A stretch of 32,306 nt of DNA from a virus. The notes under the pieces were generated by a model. It saw only the letters and a program-made list of their open reading frames with translations. It had not been told where the DNA came from and did no database searches. Made by a program: the position numbers and the translations under genes. Where the stretch lies: positions 1 to 32,306 of IMG/VR virus record IMGVR_UViG_3300027777_000090; one strand, given 5' to 3'. This document shows positions 26,001 to 32,306 of the stretch, piece by piece. The number at the start of each line of letters is the position of its first letter. Position 1 is the stretch's first letter.

Positions 26001-26541
26001 AAGTAGAAGTTCCTGAAATAGATGATGTATTACCAACTCCACCATTACCACCATTAGTGCTACTTGCACTTGCACCTACAGCACCAGCGCCACCTCCACC
26101 ACCACCACCGCTTGAAGCAGCACCGCCAGCATTTCCTTGTCCTGATGTTGCAGCGCCTCCAGTACCAGAATATGAACCACCACCGCCACCACCTGAGCCA
26201 CCACTTAAACCATTTGGATTACCAGACCAAGCTCCACCACCGCCGCCACCAACTGATGCAGTTAATGTACCAAAAGAAGAATTTGAACCATTTACACCTC
26301 TAACACTTACTCCAACTCCACCAGAGCCACCAGCGCCAACTGTGACTGTGTAAGAATTAGCTAAAGCTAAAGTAGTTGTGCCTGTTTGCAAACCACCAGC
26401 ACCGCCACCGCCAGTATAGTATTGACCACCGCCACCTGCGCCACCAGCGACAACTAGATAACTAGCAGTAACACCAGCAGCGCCAGAACTAAAGCCAAAA
26501 GCTGCTAGGGCTGCTGCACCAATTTTAGATAAGCGTGGCAT
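23002..26541 (-). CDS. Large modular adhesin: Gly-rich, LamG and SPRY-like domains
   Basis: 1179 residues. Two Gly-rich domains (about 27-256 and 289-525) have the 'YLVVAGGxGGG...YTVTVGxGG...GGSGIVIISYTG' pattern of Gly-rich phage fibre domains. Two concanavalin-like LamG domains follow (about 550-724 and 757-917): each shows 'W-Y-H-x-x-V' and 'x-Y-x-N-G-T' motifs. About residues 994-1179 look like a SPRY domain with GDIIAVTVNTSTGAVIFYKN and a FGQQPFTYTPPSGF end. LamG and SPRY folds commonly bind carbohydrate or protein, so host attachment is likely. It sits between a small fibre protein and the DUF7483-like protein. The N-terminus MPRLSKIGAAALAAFGFS is hydrophobic but I do not call it a signal peptide. 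Confidence 0.85.
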   Translation of the reverse strand: MPRLSKIGAAALAAFGFSSGAAGVTASYLVVAGGAGGGGQYYTGGGGAGGLQTGTTTLALANSYTVTVGAGGSGGVGVSVRGVNGSNSSFGTLTASVGGGGGGAWSGNPNGLSGGSGGGGGGSYSGTGGAATSGQGNAGGAASSGGGGGGGAGAVGASASSTNGGNGGVGNTSSISGTSTYYAGGGGGGPANVGGPDGTPGTGGLGGGGNGGTGNNPGGAAGGNGTANTGGGGGGNMAGNTGGGAGGSGIVIISYTGAQQFGGGVITTDGTNTIHTFTTSGVLSPISSLSASYLIVAGGGGGGSQGGGGGAGGLLSGSGVTIDTNSTYLVTVGSGGAGAPSGGALGQNGVSGTNSTFSMVTTSAIGGGYGGGYNNNGASGASGGGGGNIGTGGSGSSPQGYAGGNGGSNNASGGGGGAGAVGNVPVLFVGGAGGVGTTSSISGSSTYYSGGGGGAGFNTTGGAGGNGGGGAGGGGGSAGTNATANSGGGGGGGGAGVSNTAGGAGGSGIVIISYTGSTQQMAGGSVTITGGNVIHTFTSSGYLTPLTLLNNSLRFRSSASAYLNKTYTTAPTSRTTMTISAWVKRGVLSSGNKTIFGTGNNYESAYFNSSDQLYIGGPYMSAQQGSLTTSQVFRDPAAWYHIVVVFDTTNATAANRIKLYVNGTQVTAFSASTNSNQNNTTTEFLVSGAVSDIGATGGGNYFDGYLANVQVIDGQALAPTAFGTFNSYGVWQPINYGGSYGTNGFYLPFNQGSSTYAGSFNGSSQWLTWPANLTLGTNSFTVEGWFYFTGFPNAAGGHGATIFRQDPAAGTILNIFVEAYRLKFYCPTIAVDAYLGTETLTTGQWYHLAVVKSGNTITGYINGTATSSPQTGNGSSIPNMASVATGKGDNYTQGYVSNLRVVNGAAVYTGAFVPPTSPLTNIANTNSLILQSSTVIDNSSNAWTITNNGGVTMAADATVFANPKSLCIDNSPAQNNWTPNNISNTSGSTYDSMTDVPTLTSATAANYAVLNPLSQSSSGNPPTAGNLNPNGGNDMGATMAFPATGNFYCEGQWTNATQACHFGVISLSLPITSVLASGSMYYRNDGAIYINNSLITTVASFSAGDIIAVTVNTSTGAVIFYKNNSSVYSSNLSAASLTATTSTFGGRWNSGTTAAMNFGQQPFTYTPPSGFVALNTYNL

Positions 26542-26552
26542 CTATAAGACCT

Positions 26553-27053
26553 TTAAGCGAATTTGGTTACAGAGGCAAAGACGGAAAATGTTGCGCTCGC
26601 AGTCTTTACTATAACATAGTTATAAATATCTACGGCAGAGGCGTCGCCGCTAGTAGGGGCTGTTCCGCCCTGCCACTTAGTTGTCACGCCTGAGCTTGTT
26701 CCGTCAACCTGTACCGCAGAGTTGTAGTATGCCGTAGCGCCGTTTGTTACTAAGAACGATACCGTTACCACGTCGTTGGTTGACATCACAGTATTAAGCG
26801 ACGTACCAGACGAGGCGCGAAAGTTAACTGTGAAGTTGCCCGACGCGTTGCTGGTGTAGAACAAGACAGACTGTGTCGTGATGTCGTAGTTGATCGTGCC
26901 CGTCGCTGCCGTAGCTGATACAGTGCCAGGCTCGTCGATGTTGGCCGTCTTAAACGCCAAGGCTGCAGCTGAGGTTGGCATAGTTATCGTATCGCCGTTT
27001 TGAATTTCTTCAATCTGCGTCGATACGATAACTAAAGGGTAACGGGAAGTCAT
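26553..27053 (-). CDS. Small fibre-domain protein, paralogue of 18255-18935
   Basis: 166 residues. Its C-terminal 115 residues align with the C-terminus of the 226-residue protein at 18255-18935, sharing TATQ-like and F-Y-x-S blocks, QVDGTSSGVTTKWQG, APTSGD and KTASAT. Its own N-terminus is different (RYPLVIVSTQIEEIQNGDTI), so the shared part is a module that appears with two different anchors. It follows the collagen-like gene by 11 bases and precedes the Gly-rich adhesin by 11 bases, so it probably belongs to one fibre assembly. A beta-rich trimeric tip or connector is inferred. Confidence 0.72.
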   Translation of the reverse strand: MTSRYPLVIVSTQIEEIQNGDTITMPTSAAALAFKTANIDEPGTVSATAATGTINYDITTQSVLFYTSNASGNFTVNFRASSGTSLNTVMSTNDVVTVSFLVTNGATAYYNSAVQVDGTSSGVTTKWQGGTAPTSGDASAVDIYNYVIVKTASATFSVFASVTKFA

Positions 27054-27064
27054 ATATTTGGTCC

Positions 27065-30000
27065 TTAATTCACAGGAACGTTAGTTGTTGAGCCATTGTT
27101 TAGCAGTACGGCAATGTATCCATTGACGACAGGAACGCTGGTAGTAGAACCAGAGTTTAATAAAACTTGTAGGTATCTTTGTACTATACCAGAGTATCCG
27201 CTGATACCGCTGTATCCTGACGTACCAGAATAACCAGATGTGCCAGAGTATCCTGATGTGCCAGAGTATCCACTGATACCAGATGCACCAGAGTAGCCAC
27301 TGATGCCAGAGTACCCACTGATACCAGATGCACCAGAGATTCCAGAGTATCCACTGATGCCAGATGCACCAGAGTATCCACTGATGCCAGAAAACCCGGA
27401 GTAACCGCTGATACCGCTATAGCCTGATGTACCAGAGTAACCTGAGATACCAGAGAAACCAGAGTAACCACTTATACCACTGTAGCCAGAGATACCAGAG
27501 TAGCCAGAGATACCAGATGCGCCAGAGTATCCACTTATACCACTGTAGCCTGATGTGCCAGAGTATCCACTGATGCCACTACCAGAGTATCCACTTATAC
27601 CACTGTAGCCTGATGCGCCAGAGTATCCACTTATACCACTGTAGCCTGATGTGCCAGAGTATCCACTGATGCCACTACCAGAGTATCCACTAATGCCACT
27701 GTAGCCTGATGCGCCAGAGTATCCACTTATACCACTGTAGCCTGATGTGCCAGAGTATCCACTGATGCCACTACCAGAGTATCCACTAATGCCACTACCA
27801 GAGTAACCAGAGATACCAGAAAAACCACTGTATCCTGAAATTCCTGTAGCACCTTGTAAATTTATAACCCAAGGATATGTTCCCATACCAACATAGTTAT
27901 TAACATTAAAAGAAAATAAACCAGTTATGGGGTCATATGCTGTAACTGTAACATTGGCATAATTTGAAGTATCATAAGCAATTACTGCTGTTTGGCCAAC
28001 AGTCCAACTTAATCCTGTGCCAACAATAATAGCGCCGGATATATCACCTAAAGCAAAATCTGGATCAGTACTTGTTGTTGCATATTTATTGCTAAAACCT
28101 GATATGCCTGAGTAGCCAGAGATACCAGAATCACCAGAGTAGCCAGAAATCCCAGAGTCACCAGAGTATCCAGAAATACCAGAACCACTGTAACCAGAGA
28201 TGCCAGAGTCACCAGAATAGCCAGAAATGCCGGAATCTCCACTAAAGCCAGAGATACCAGAATCACCAGAGTAACCAGAGATACCAGAGTCGCCGCTGTA
28301 GCCTGATATGCCAGAGTCGCCACTGAAGCCAGAAATGCCAGAGTCACCAGAGTAGCCAGAGATACCAGAGTCACCTGAATATCCAGAAATACCAGAATCA
28401 CCAGAATAGCCAGAGTATCCTGAAATTCCTTGCGGAACAAATAAAGACCAACTAAAAGGATTGTAAGGTGGGTCTACTTCACCGACATTATTTCTAATTG
28501 CAATATAAGTATTGTTATCAGAATAAGTAACAATGTCATTTATATTATACCCAGCAAAAGGATTCCATGCGCCTTTAAAATATAATCCAATACCTGAATA
28601 CCCTGAAATACCAGAGTCACCAGACCAACCAGAGATACCAGAGTCACCAGACCAACCAGATATGCCAGAGTCACCAGACCAACCAGAAATACCAGAGTCA
28701 CCACTATAGCCAGAGATACCAGAGTCACCTGAGTAGCCAGAGATACCAGAGTCACCTGAGTAGCCAGAGATACCAGAGTAACCTGAGAAACCACTAGTGC
28801 CAGAGAAACCACTAACACCATTAACCAGTGCAAGAATAATATCCTGGTCGTTAATAAAACCGGGTACTGTGCCTGTTCCGCCAGAATCAACTAATGCTAC
28901 TGGAATAGTAAAATAAGTACCTTGGTTTACTGGTGTTGCAGTGATTATCCAATTTTGATAATTAGCGCTGTTTGTTTGATCTTGAATAACAAACGTTTCA
29001 GTCGTTGAAAGTAAAGATAAAAATACACTGATATCAACACCGTTTGCTGCAATATTGCTAACGTTAATTTGTGTTGCACTGGTTTGTAATACGTTATCCC
29101 AAAGCAAATAATCTGAACCTGGATCACCGCTATTTACTAACGTATTGGCTTTGTAAAAATAATAACTGTTTGATATGCCACTAGTTCCAGAGAAACCACT
29201 GATACCAGAAAAACCACTATAGCCTGATATACCAGAATCACCAGAGTAGCCAGAGATACCAGAGTCACCAGAGTAGCCAGAGATACCAGAGTCACCACTA
29301 TAGCCAGAGATACCGGAATCGCCGGACCAACCAGAGATACCAGAATAACCACTATGGCCAGAAAATCCACTAACGCCGCTGTACCCAGAGATGCCAGAAT
29401 ACCCAGATTTGCCGCTGTATCCAGAGATGCCAGAATACCCAGATTTGCCGCTGTAGCCTGATGTACCACTATATCCTGATTTACCACTGTAGCCAGAGAT
29501 ACCAGAGTACCCAGAGTAGCCAGAAATACCAGAGTACCCGGAGTATCCAGAAATACCAGAATAGCCAGAAATACCAGAGTATCCAGAAAATCCACTAACG
29601 CCGCTGTACCCAGAGATGCCAGAATACCCAGATTTGCCGCTGTATCCAGAGATGCCAGAATCACCACTGTAGCCAGAGATACCAGAGTACCCAGAGTAGC
29701 CAGAAATACCAGAGTACCCGGAGTATCCAGAAATACCAGAATAGCCAGAAATACCAGAGTATCCAGAAAATCCACTAACGCCACTGTATCCTGATGCGCC
29801 GCTGTAGCCTGACGCGCCAGTGGCACCGACGACGTGGCCTGCATTTAGCAGTGTGCCATCTGTTTCAACTAAAATTAAGTCACCGTTGCCATCAACATAG
29901 GCATTGGTAAATCCAGGAACAGGTCCAATTTCTTGTGATGTACCGTCGCTGTAATAAAATATGATGTAGTAGTCTGTCGTCCAACCTACGCTGACGATTA

Positions 30001-30136
30001 ACTTACCTGGCGACGCAGCGTTAGCAATCTGTGATACAGACGCCTGCTTTGTAATGCCATGTTGTACTATCGGTACCTGCTCTTCACCCGTTAAGGATAG
30101 CGCAACCGGTAGCTGTGTAATTGGTAGATTGGCCAT
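27065..30136 (-). CDS. Collagen-like (Gly-X-Ser)n fibre protein with three inserted domains
   Basis: 1023 residues. The N-terminus (1-103, MANLPITQLPVALSLTGEEQ) is the anchoring head seen in phage fibre proteins, with VDGNGDLILVETDGTLLNAG before the repeats. Four collagen-like blocks follow (about 104-325, 445-513, 567-685, 768-985), in which Gly is at every third position and the third is almost always Ser: GYS, GIS, GDS, GTS. Proline is absent. Between blocks are small beta-type inserts, the second (about 515-567) resembling a carbohydrate-binding module (W, Y-N-I-N-D-I-V-T-Y, Y-I-A, W). The C-terminus repeats LLN-x-G-S-T-T-x-V-P-V twice, likely a cap. Block 4 contains Gly-register breaks (YSGSGIS). 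It is followed by the small fibre paralogue. Confidence 0.85.
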   Translation of the reverse strand: MANLPITQLPVALSLTGEEQVPIVQHGITKQASVSQIANAASPGKLIVSVGWTTDYYIIFYYSDGTSQEIGPVPGFTNAYVDGNGDLILVETDGTLLNAGHVVGATGASGYSGASGYSGVSGFSGYSGISGYSGISGYSGYSGISGYSGYSGISGYSGDSGISGYSGKSGYSGISGYSGVSGFSGYSGISGYSGISGYSGYSGISGYSGYSGISGYSGKSGYSGTSGYSGKSGYSGISGYSGKSGYSGISGYSGVSGFSGHSGYSGISGWSGDSGISGYSGDSGISGYSGDSGISGYSGDSGISGYSGFSGISGFSGTSGISNSYYFYKANTLVNSGDPGSDYLLWDNVLQTSATQINVSNIAANGVDISVFLSLLSTTETFVIQDQTNSANYQNWIITATPVNQGTYFTIPVALVDSGGTGTVPGFINDQDIILALVNGVSGFSGTSGFSGYSGISGYSGDSGISGYSGDSGISGYSGDSGISGWSGDSGISGWSGDSGISGWSGDSGISGYSGIGLYFKGAWNPFAGYNINDIVTYSDNNTYIAIRNNVGEVDPPYNPFSWSLFVPQGISGYSGYSGDSGISGYSGDSGISGYSGDSGISGFSGDSGISGYSGDSGISGYSGDSGISGFSGDSGISGYSGDSGISGYSGSGISGYSGDSGISGYSGDSGISGYSGISGFSNKYATTSTDPDFALGDISGAIIVGTGLSWTVGQTAVIAYDTSNYANVTVTAYDPITGLFSFNVNNYVGMGTYPWVINLQGATGISGYSGFSGISGYSGSGISGYSGSGISGYSGTSGYSGISGYSGASGYSGISGYSGSGISGYSGTSGYSGISGYSGASGYSGISGYSGSGISGYSGTSGYSGISGYSGASGISGYSGISGYSGISGYSGFSGISGYSGTSGYSGISGYSGFSGISGYSGASGISGYSGISGASGISGYSGISGYSGASGISGYSGTSGYSGTSGYSGTSGYSGISGYSGIVQRYLQVLLNSGSTTSVPVVNGYIAVLLNNGSTTNVPVN
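27186..29826 (-). repeat. Degenerate 9/18-bp tandem repeats encoding Gly-X-Ser arrays
   Basis: Four arrays (about 27186-27835, 28090-28435, 28590-28815, 29170-29826) built from 9-bp units, mostly paired into 18-bp GYSGIS units. Higher-order copying is visible: 29483-29602 is repeated exactly as 29663-29782 (120 bp, 180 bp apart), 29358-29436 recurs as 29583-29661, and a 96-bp unit recurs near 27518, 27614 and 27710. The copies suggest recombination or slippage, so the length may vary between related genomes. Each array translates in frame, so this is coding repeat, not CRISPR. Confidence 0.9.
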
Positions 30137-30141
30137 TTATT

Positions 30142-30768
30142 CTATGTGTAGGTAAAGGCACCGTGCCACGTCGCAATTCCAAATGTGGAATATATTGCAA
30201 CGTCCACGCTACCAGTGATGTCGTATGGTGGTGTGACTACGGTTAATTGATTTGCGTTTATGATGCTAAGGCTTGTACCATTGGCACCACCAAATTTTAC
30301 GTTAGTAACGTTTACAAAATTTGCACCATCAATCGTCACAAGTGTACCACCAGCTTGTGGTCCACTGGTTGGTGAGATGTTGTAAATAAACGGATTGAGT
30401 GGGGGAGGTGATGATATGTACTGGCTTGCTAGATCTAAGTTGCCAGGCGCTCCTGCCTGCCCGTATGGTGTGCCCTCAATGTACAAGTTGTTGTACTGTA
30501 CGTAGGTATTTGGTGCACCCTCTGTATCCATTAAATTACGTGGCATCGAGACAGACACATCTGGGCGCGGGAACCGCAACGAAATGTTTTCTGTCTGTAG
30601 CGCAGGTAAGCGCCACGGATCAAAGTTATCCAAGTCTTCTTTGCAGACTCTCATGCCGGGAAAATTAGGGTCCGGCATGAGGTCGACATAGGCGAACTTT
30701 CTGTTACAGCGATCACAGACCGCTACAGAAAGTACGCTATTACCTCGAGTATCGAGGTAAACCGGCAT
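30142..30768 (-). CDS. Structural protein with Cys-rich start and IPT/TIG-like domain
   Basis: 208 residues. Near the N-terminus CDRCNRKF and a Cys about 20 residues on (RVCKEDLDNFDPWRLPA) look like a small zinc-binding knuckle with three visible Cys and a possible Asp or His as fourth ligand. The C-terminal part (about 128-208) begins INPTSGPQ-like (NISPTSGPQAGGTLVTIDGANF) and ends with AIYSTFGIATWHGAFTYT, the typical layout of an IPT/TIG beta sandwich found in many phage surface proteins. The gene overlaps the upstream stop by one base (TAATG) and precedes the collagen-like gene by five bases. It may connect capsid and fibre, by inference. Confidence 0.75.
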   Translation of the reverse strand: MPVYLDTRGNSVLSVAVCDRCNRKFAYVDLMPDPNFPGMRVCKEDLDNFDPWRLPALQTENISLRFPRPDVSVSMPRNLMDTEGAPNTYVQYNNLYIEGTPYGQAGAPGNLDLASQYISSPPPLNPFIYNISPTSGPQAGGTLVTIDGANFVNVTNVKFGGANGTSLSIINANQLTVVTPPYDITGSVDVAIYSTFGIATWHGAFTYT

Positions 30769-31082
30769 TACTGGTCTCCGGCTTGTATTACAGTAAGTGT
30801 CGTATTTATAGACGCGCCAGATAGTCTAACTGCGCGAACTGGCTGTCCTATAAAGTTTGCGGCGTTTGGATAAGTAGTAGCAACATTCATCCAGTCAAAA
30901 TCAGCCTCAACAAAGTCTTGGTCAACCACTGGATATGGGTCGGTAAATGTTACTTCAACTTGACCATCACCACTGGAAATATACGAAACTTGAAACGGTG
31001 TTAAATATTGGTCGAGAATTACTGGAACGGTGTTGTACGTCTCACCGTCCAGTATATCGGCCGTCACTGTTACTTGACGCAT
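30768..31082 (-). CDS. Small structural head protein, function unknown
   Basis: 104 residues, acidic and beta-rich with an Asp/Glu/Trp cluster near 57-66 (DFVEADFDWM). No family is recognised, though small proteins of this type follow capsid genes in many environmental phages. It starts 13 bases after the previous stop, with an AAAGG site, and its TAA stop overlaps the next ATG. A head-decoration or minor structural role is inferred from location between capsid and fibre genes. Confidence 0.68.
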   Translation of the reverse strand: MRQVTVTADILDGETYNTVPVILDQYLTPFQVSYISSGDGQVEVTFTDPYPVVDQDFVEADFDWMNVATTYPNAANFIGQPVRAVRLSGASINTTLTVIQAGDQ

Positions 31083-31095
31083 GATAGGCCTTTAA

Positions 31096-31554
31096 TTAGT
31101 TGTTTGTGTAGCCAGAACCGTATGGAGTAATTGTGCCATCTTGGTTGCGACCTGTGTACATTACAGATAGTACACCAGCAGAACTAGCTTCAGCTCCTAA
31201 AGTTACTGTACAGTCATAAGCACCAACATTAGCTAACAAATTAGCCGTAGCTGCGTCTGCTGTAAATGCTGCAGCAGCAACACCTAAAGCGGTAGTGCTA
31301 ATTGCGCCGATAGAAGAAGTTACACCATTAACTGTTAAGCTTAATGTACGGCTAGTAGCAGTATCATTAACATAAGCTTGAATAAAATGGATGATTGAAC
31401 CAGCGGGGATTACAATGGTTGAATTGGCTGCTGCTGTAAAAGTAGCTTGCTGGGTAATTACTGAAGCGCCAGTTGTGTCGGCAGAAATGGTGCCATCGTT
31501 GCTGGTTGTTTGACGCGTATTTAAACGCATTGGTACTGTAAATGTGCTAGACAT
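31096..31554 (-). CDS. Capsid-decoration-like structural protein
   Basis: 152 residues, Thr/Ala/Val-rich with almost no charged residues, likely all-beta. Segments such as TIVIPAGSIIHFIQAYVND, TLSLTVNGVTSSIG and CTVTLGAEASSAGVLSVMYTG suggest a small sandwich. It is the first gene after the capsid terminator and candidate promoter C, with an AAGGAA site before ATG 31554 and a structured leader. Head decoration or fibre-base protein is inferred; no specific family is claimed. Confidence 0.7.
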   Translation of the reverse strand: MSSTFTVPMRLNTRQTTSNDGTISADTTGASVITQQATFTAAANSTIVIPAGSIIHFIQAYVNDTATSRTLSLTVNGVTSSIGAISTTALGVAAAAFTADAATANLLANVGAYDCTVTLGAEASSAGVLSVMYTGRNQDGTITPYGSGYTNN

Positions 31555-31739
31555 TGATTTGATTCCTTAATCTCAGTGGGTATCCCAAGCTGTCTCTGAG
31601 TCGTCTGTCCGGGAAGTGTCGGCAGTCAGAATGGGATAATTCTTCCTATACATATTAATGCAAATAAGTCCGTGATTCCGCCCCAAAATGCAAAAAAGCC
31701 ACCTTGTGGGTGGCTTTTTTGTTATTGCGAAGGTTTGTA
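31555..31739 (-). promoter_or_regulatory. Intergenic region with candidate promoter C and structured leader
   Basis: The 185-base gap after the capsid gene holds, in transcription order, the terminator (31720-31692), the composite element C with GGGCG (31683-31679), 16 bases, TGCATTAAT (31662-31654), three bases and TATAGGA (31650-31644), and about 90 bases of leader. The leader has an inverted repeat TATCCCA / TGGGATA (31581-31587 with 31632-31638) enclosing a smaller CTG(T)CCG / CGGCAG stem, so the mRNA start may fold. The last 12 bases contain the AAGGAA ribosome site for ATG 31554. Confidence 0.6.
31692..31720 (-). terminator. Rho-independent terminator after major capsid gene
   Basis: Perfect 12-bp stem (AAAAAAGCCACC / GGTGGCTTTTTT) with a 5-base loop, the GC core followed on the minus strand by a six-T run. 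It starts 20 bases after the capsid stop. It is symmetric, so it could also stop transcripts on the plus strand, but no plus-strand gene is seen here. Confidence 0.88.
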
Positions 31740-32306
31740 TTACAAACCAGCTGTACCAAAGATGTTACGTGCATCATGCCAGCCGGTCGCATAGCGCTCG
31801 GTAGCTTTATAACGCATGCTGTCTGTCTCGAAGTCACCTTCCATGGATTTCTCCATTGGACGACGCATTACGAGCATTAGACCATTCTCAGCATCAGTCT
31901 GAACCCACCAAGCCTTGCTGGAACTCAAACGAGTTACAACATGGGTACCCTTAGGCAACATGCCCGTGGATTTGATTGGGTTAAGATCATTGTCAGCTGT
32001 ACCAGAACGGAGAACCGACTTCAGAATTACTTCTGCTTGGAACTCGAGTGCTGGAGGAACAACTAACTGCTCAGCTTTTAGACGGATACGCTTACCATTG
32101 TTGTCAATGGCTGAACGGATCTGAATAAGCATCTGCTCTACTGAGGTTTGTGATAATGAAGCAGCAGTGCTTAATTGATTGCTGTAGGTTAAACCGTTAG
32201 CTACAGGGTGAGCTGTGTTAATCAATGTCACGCCGTCGCCACCAACATAGCCAGCTGTGAACGCGAAGTTCAACAGGTTAGCACAGAGGGTTTCCTTGGT
32301 TTCAAT
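31740..32306 (-). CDS. Major capsid protein, 5' end outside window
   Basis: 189 codons are visible, open to the window edge, so the true start is outside; the TTG at 32273 is an internal codon. The sequence follows the pattern of an HK97-fold capsid protein common in environmental phages: HPVANGLTYSNQL, IQIRSAIDNNGKRIRLKAEQLVVPP, GTADNDLNPIKSTG, KAWWVQTDAENGL and the C-terminus EGDFETDSMRYKATERYATG followed by WHDARNIFG. It would form the icosahedral shell. A strong hairpin terminator follows 20 bases after the stop. Portal, protease and scaffold genes would be expected upstream, beyond this window. Confidence 0.85.
   Translation of the reverse strand: METKETLCANLLNFAFTAGYVGGDGVTLINTAHPVANGLTYSNQLSTAASLSQTSVEQMLIQIRSAIDNNGKRIRLKAEQLVVPPALEFQAEVILKSVLRSGTADNDLNPIKSTGMLPKGTHVVTRLSSSKAWWVQTDAENGLMLVMRRPMEKSMEGDFETDSMRYKATERYATGWHDARNIFGTAGL

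Noticed and set aside
25793-26353. Proline-rich plus-strand ORFs
   Set aside because: Poly-Gly codons of the adhesin read as Pro on the other strand; no independent signal.
27186-29826. Regularly repeated DNA considered as CRISPR
   Set aside because: Units are 9/18 bp, have no unique spacers of constant length, and translate in one frame as Gly-X-Ser.
29137-29844. Minus-strand ORF of 235 residues in another frame of the collagen arrays
   Set aside because: A 9-bp repeat without stops gives long open frames in all frames; the Gly-X-Ser frame has the head and tail domains and ribosome site.

Overview
The window is part of a tailed double-stranded DNA bacteriophage genome, or a viral contig from an environmental sample. 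All 31 genes I can support lie on the minus strand, packed with overlaps of 1-17 bases or gaps of a few bases, so transcription runs from high to low coordinates. The neck proteins resemble the adaptor and P22 gp10-like families of short-tailed phages, and I see no tail tube, sheath or baseplate genes, so a podovirus-like particle is the best reading. A complete Rz/Rz1 spanin pair points to a Gram-negative host. Style and small conserved proteins recall freshwater or marine metagenomic phages, but I cannot name host or species. No tRNA, integrase, CRISPR array or insertion sequence is visible.

In the direction of transcription: (1) 32306-31740 is the C-terminal part of the major capsid protein, closed by a strong hairpin terminator. 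(2) 31554-30142 holds three small head or structural proteins. (3) 30136-21631 is a fibre and adhesin block: a 1023-residue collagen-like (Gly-X-Ser)n protein, a small paralogous fibre protein, a 1179-residue Gly-rich/LamG/SPRY-like protein, a DUF7483-like protein and a small conserved protein. (4) 21587-18939 is a sugar-modification island: a GT2 glycosyltransferase-methyltransferase fusion, a second GT2 enzyme carrying what looks like the N-lobe of a GT-B enzyme, and a separate ORF that looks like the matching C-lobe. (5) 18935-16278 starts with a second GYSG-containing fibre protein, then the lysis cassette: coiled-coil membrane protein, holin candidate, conserved membrane protein, i-spanin with nested o-spanin, signal-anchored T4-type lysozyme. 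(6) 16197-14908 holds three small basic proteins. (7) 14908-9560 is the neck and tail: two adaptor-like proteins, a fibre-like protein, a P22 gp10-like protein and a small conserved protein. (8) 9490-1 holds four large or medium Ala/Gly-rich proteins, probably the DNA-ejection set, one with a lysozyme-like murein domain and one of 1912 residues.

The most notable non-coding signal is a composite element present three times (near 9517-9556, 16239-16278 and 31644-31683), each time in one of the three longest intergenic gaps and upstream of a new gene block. It has a GGGCG box, exactly 16 bases, then TGCATTAAT and a TATA-containing end (TATAGGA in two copies). It looks like a phage-specific promoter family that divides the late region into units. 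The most notable protein-level signals are the Gly-X-Ser collagen arrays beside a glycosyltransferase island with a split GT-B enzyme, and a short xGG motif recurring in at least four otherwise unrelated proteins.
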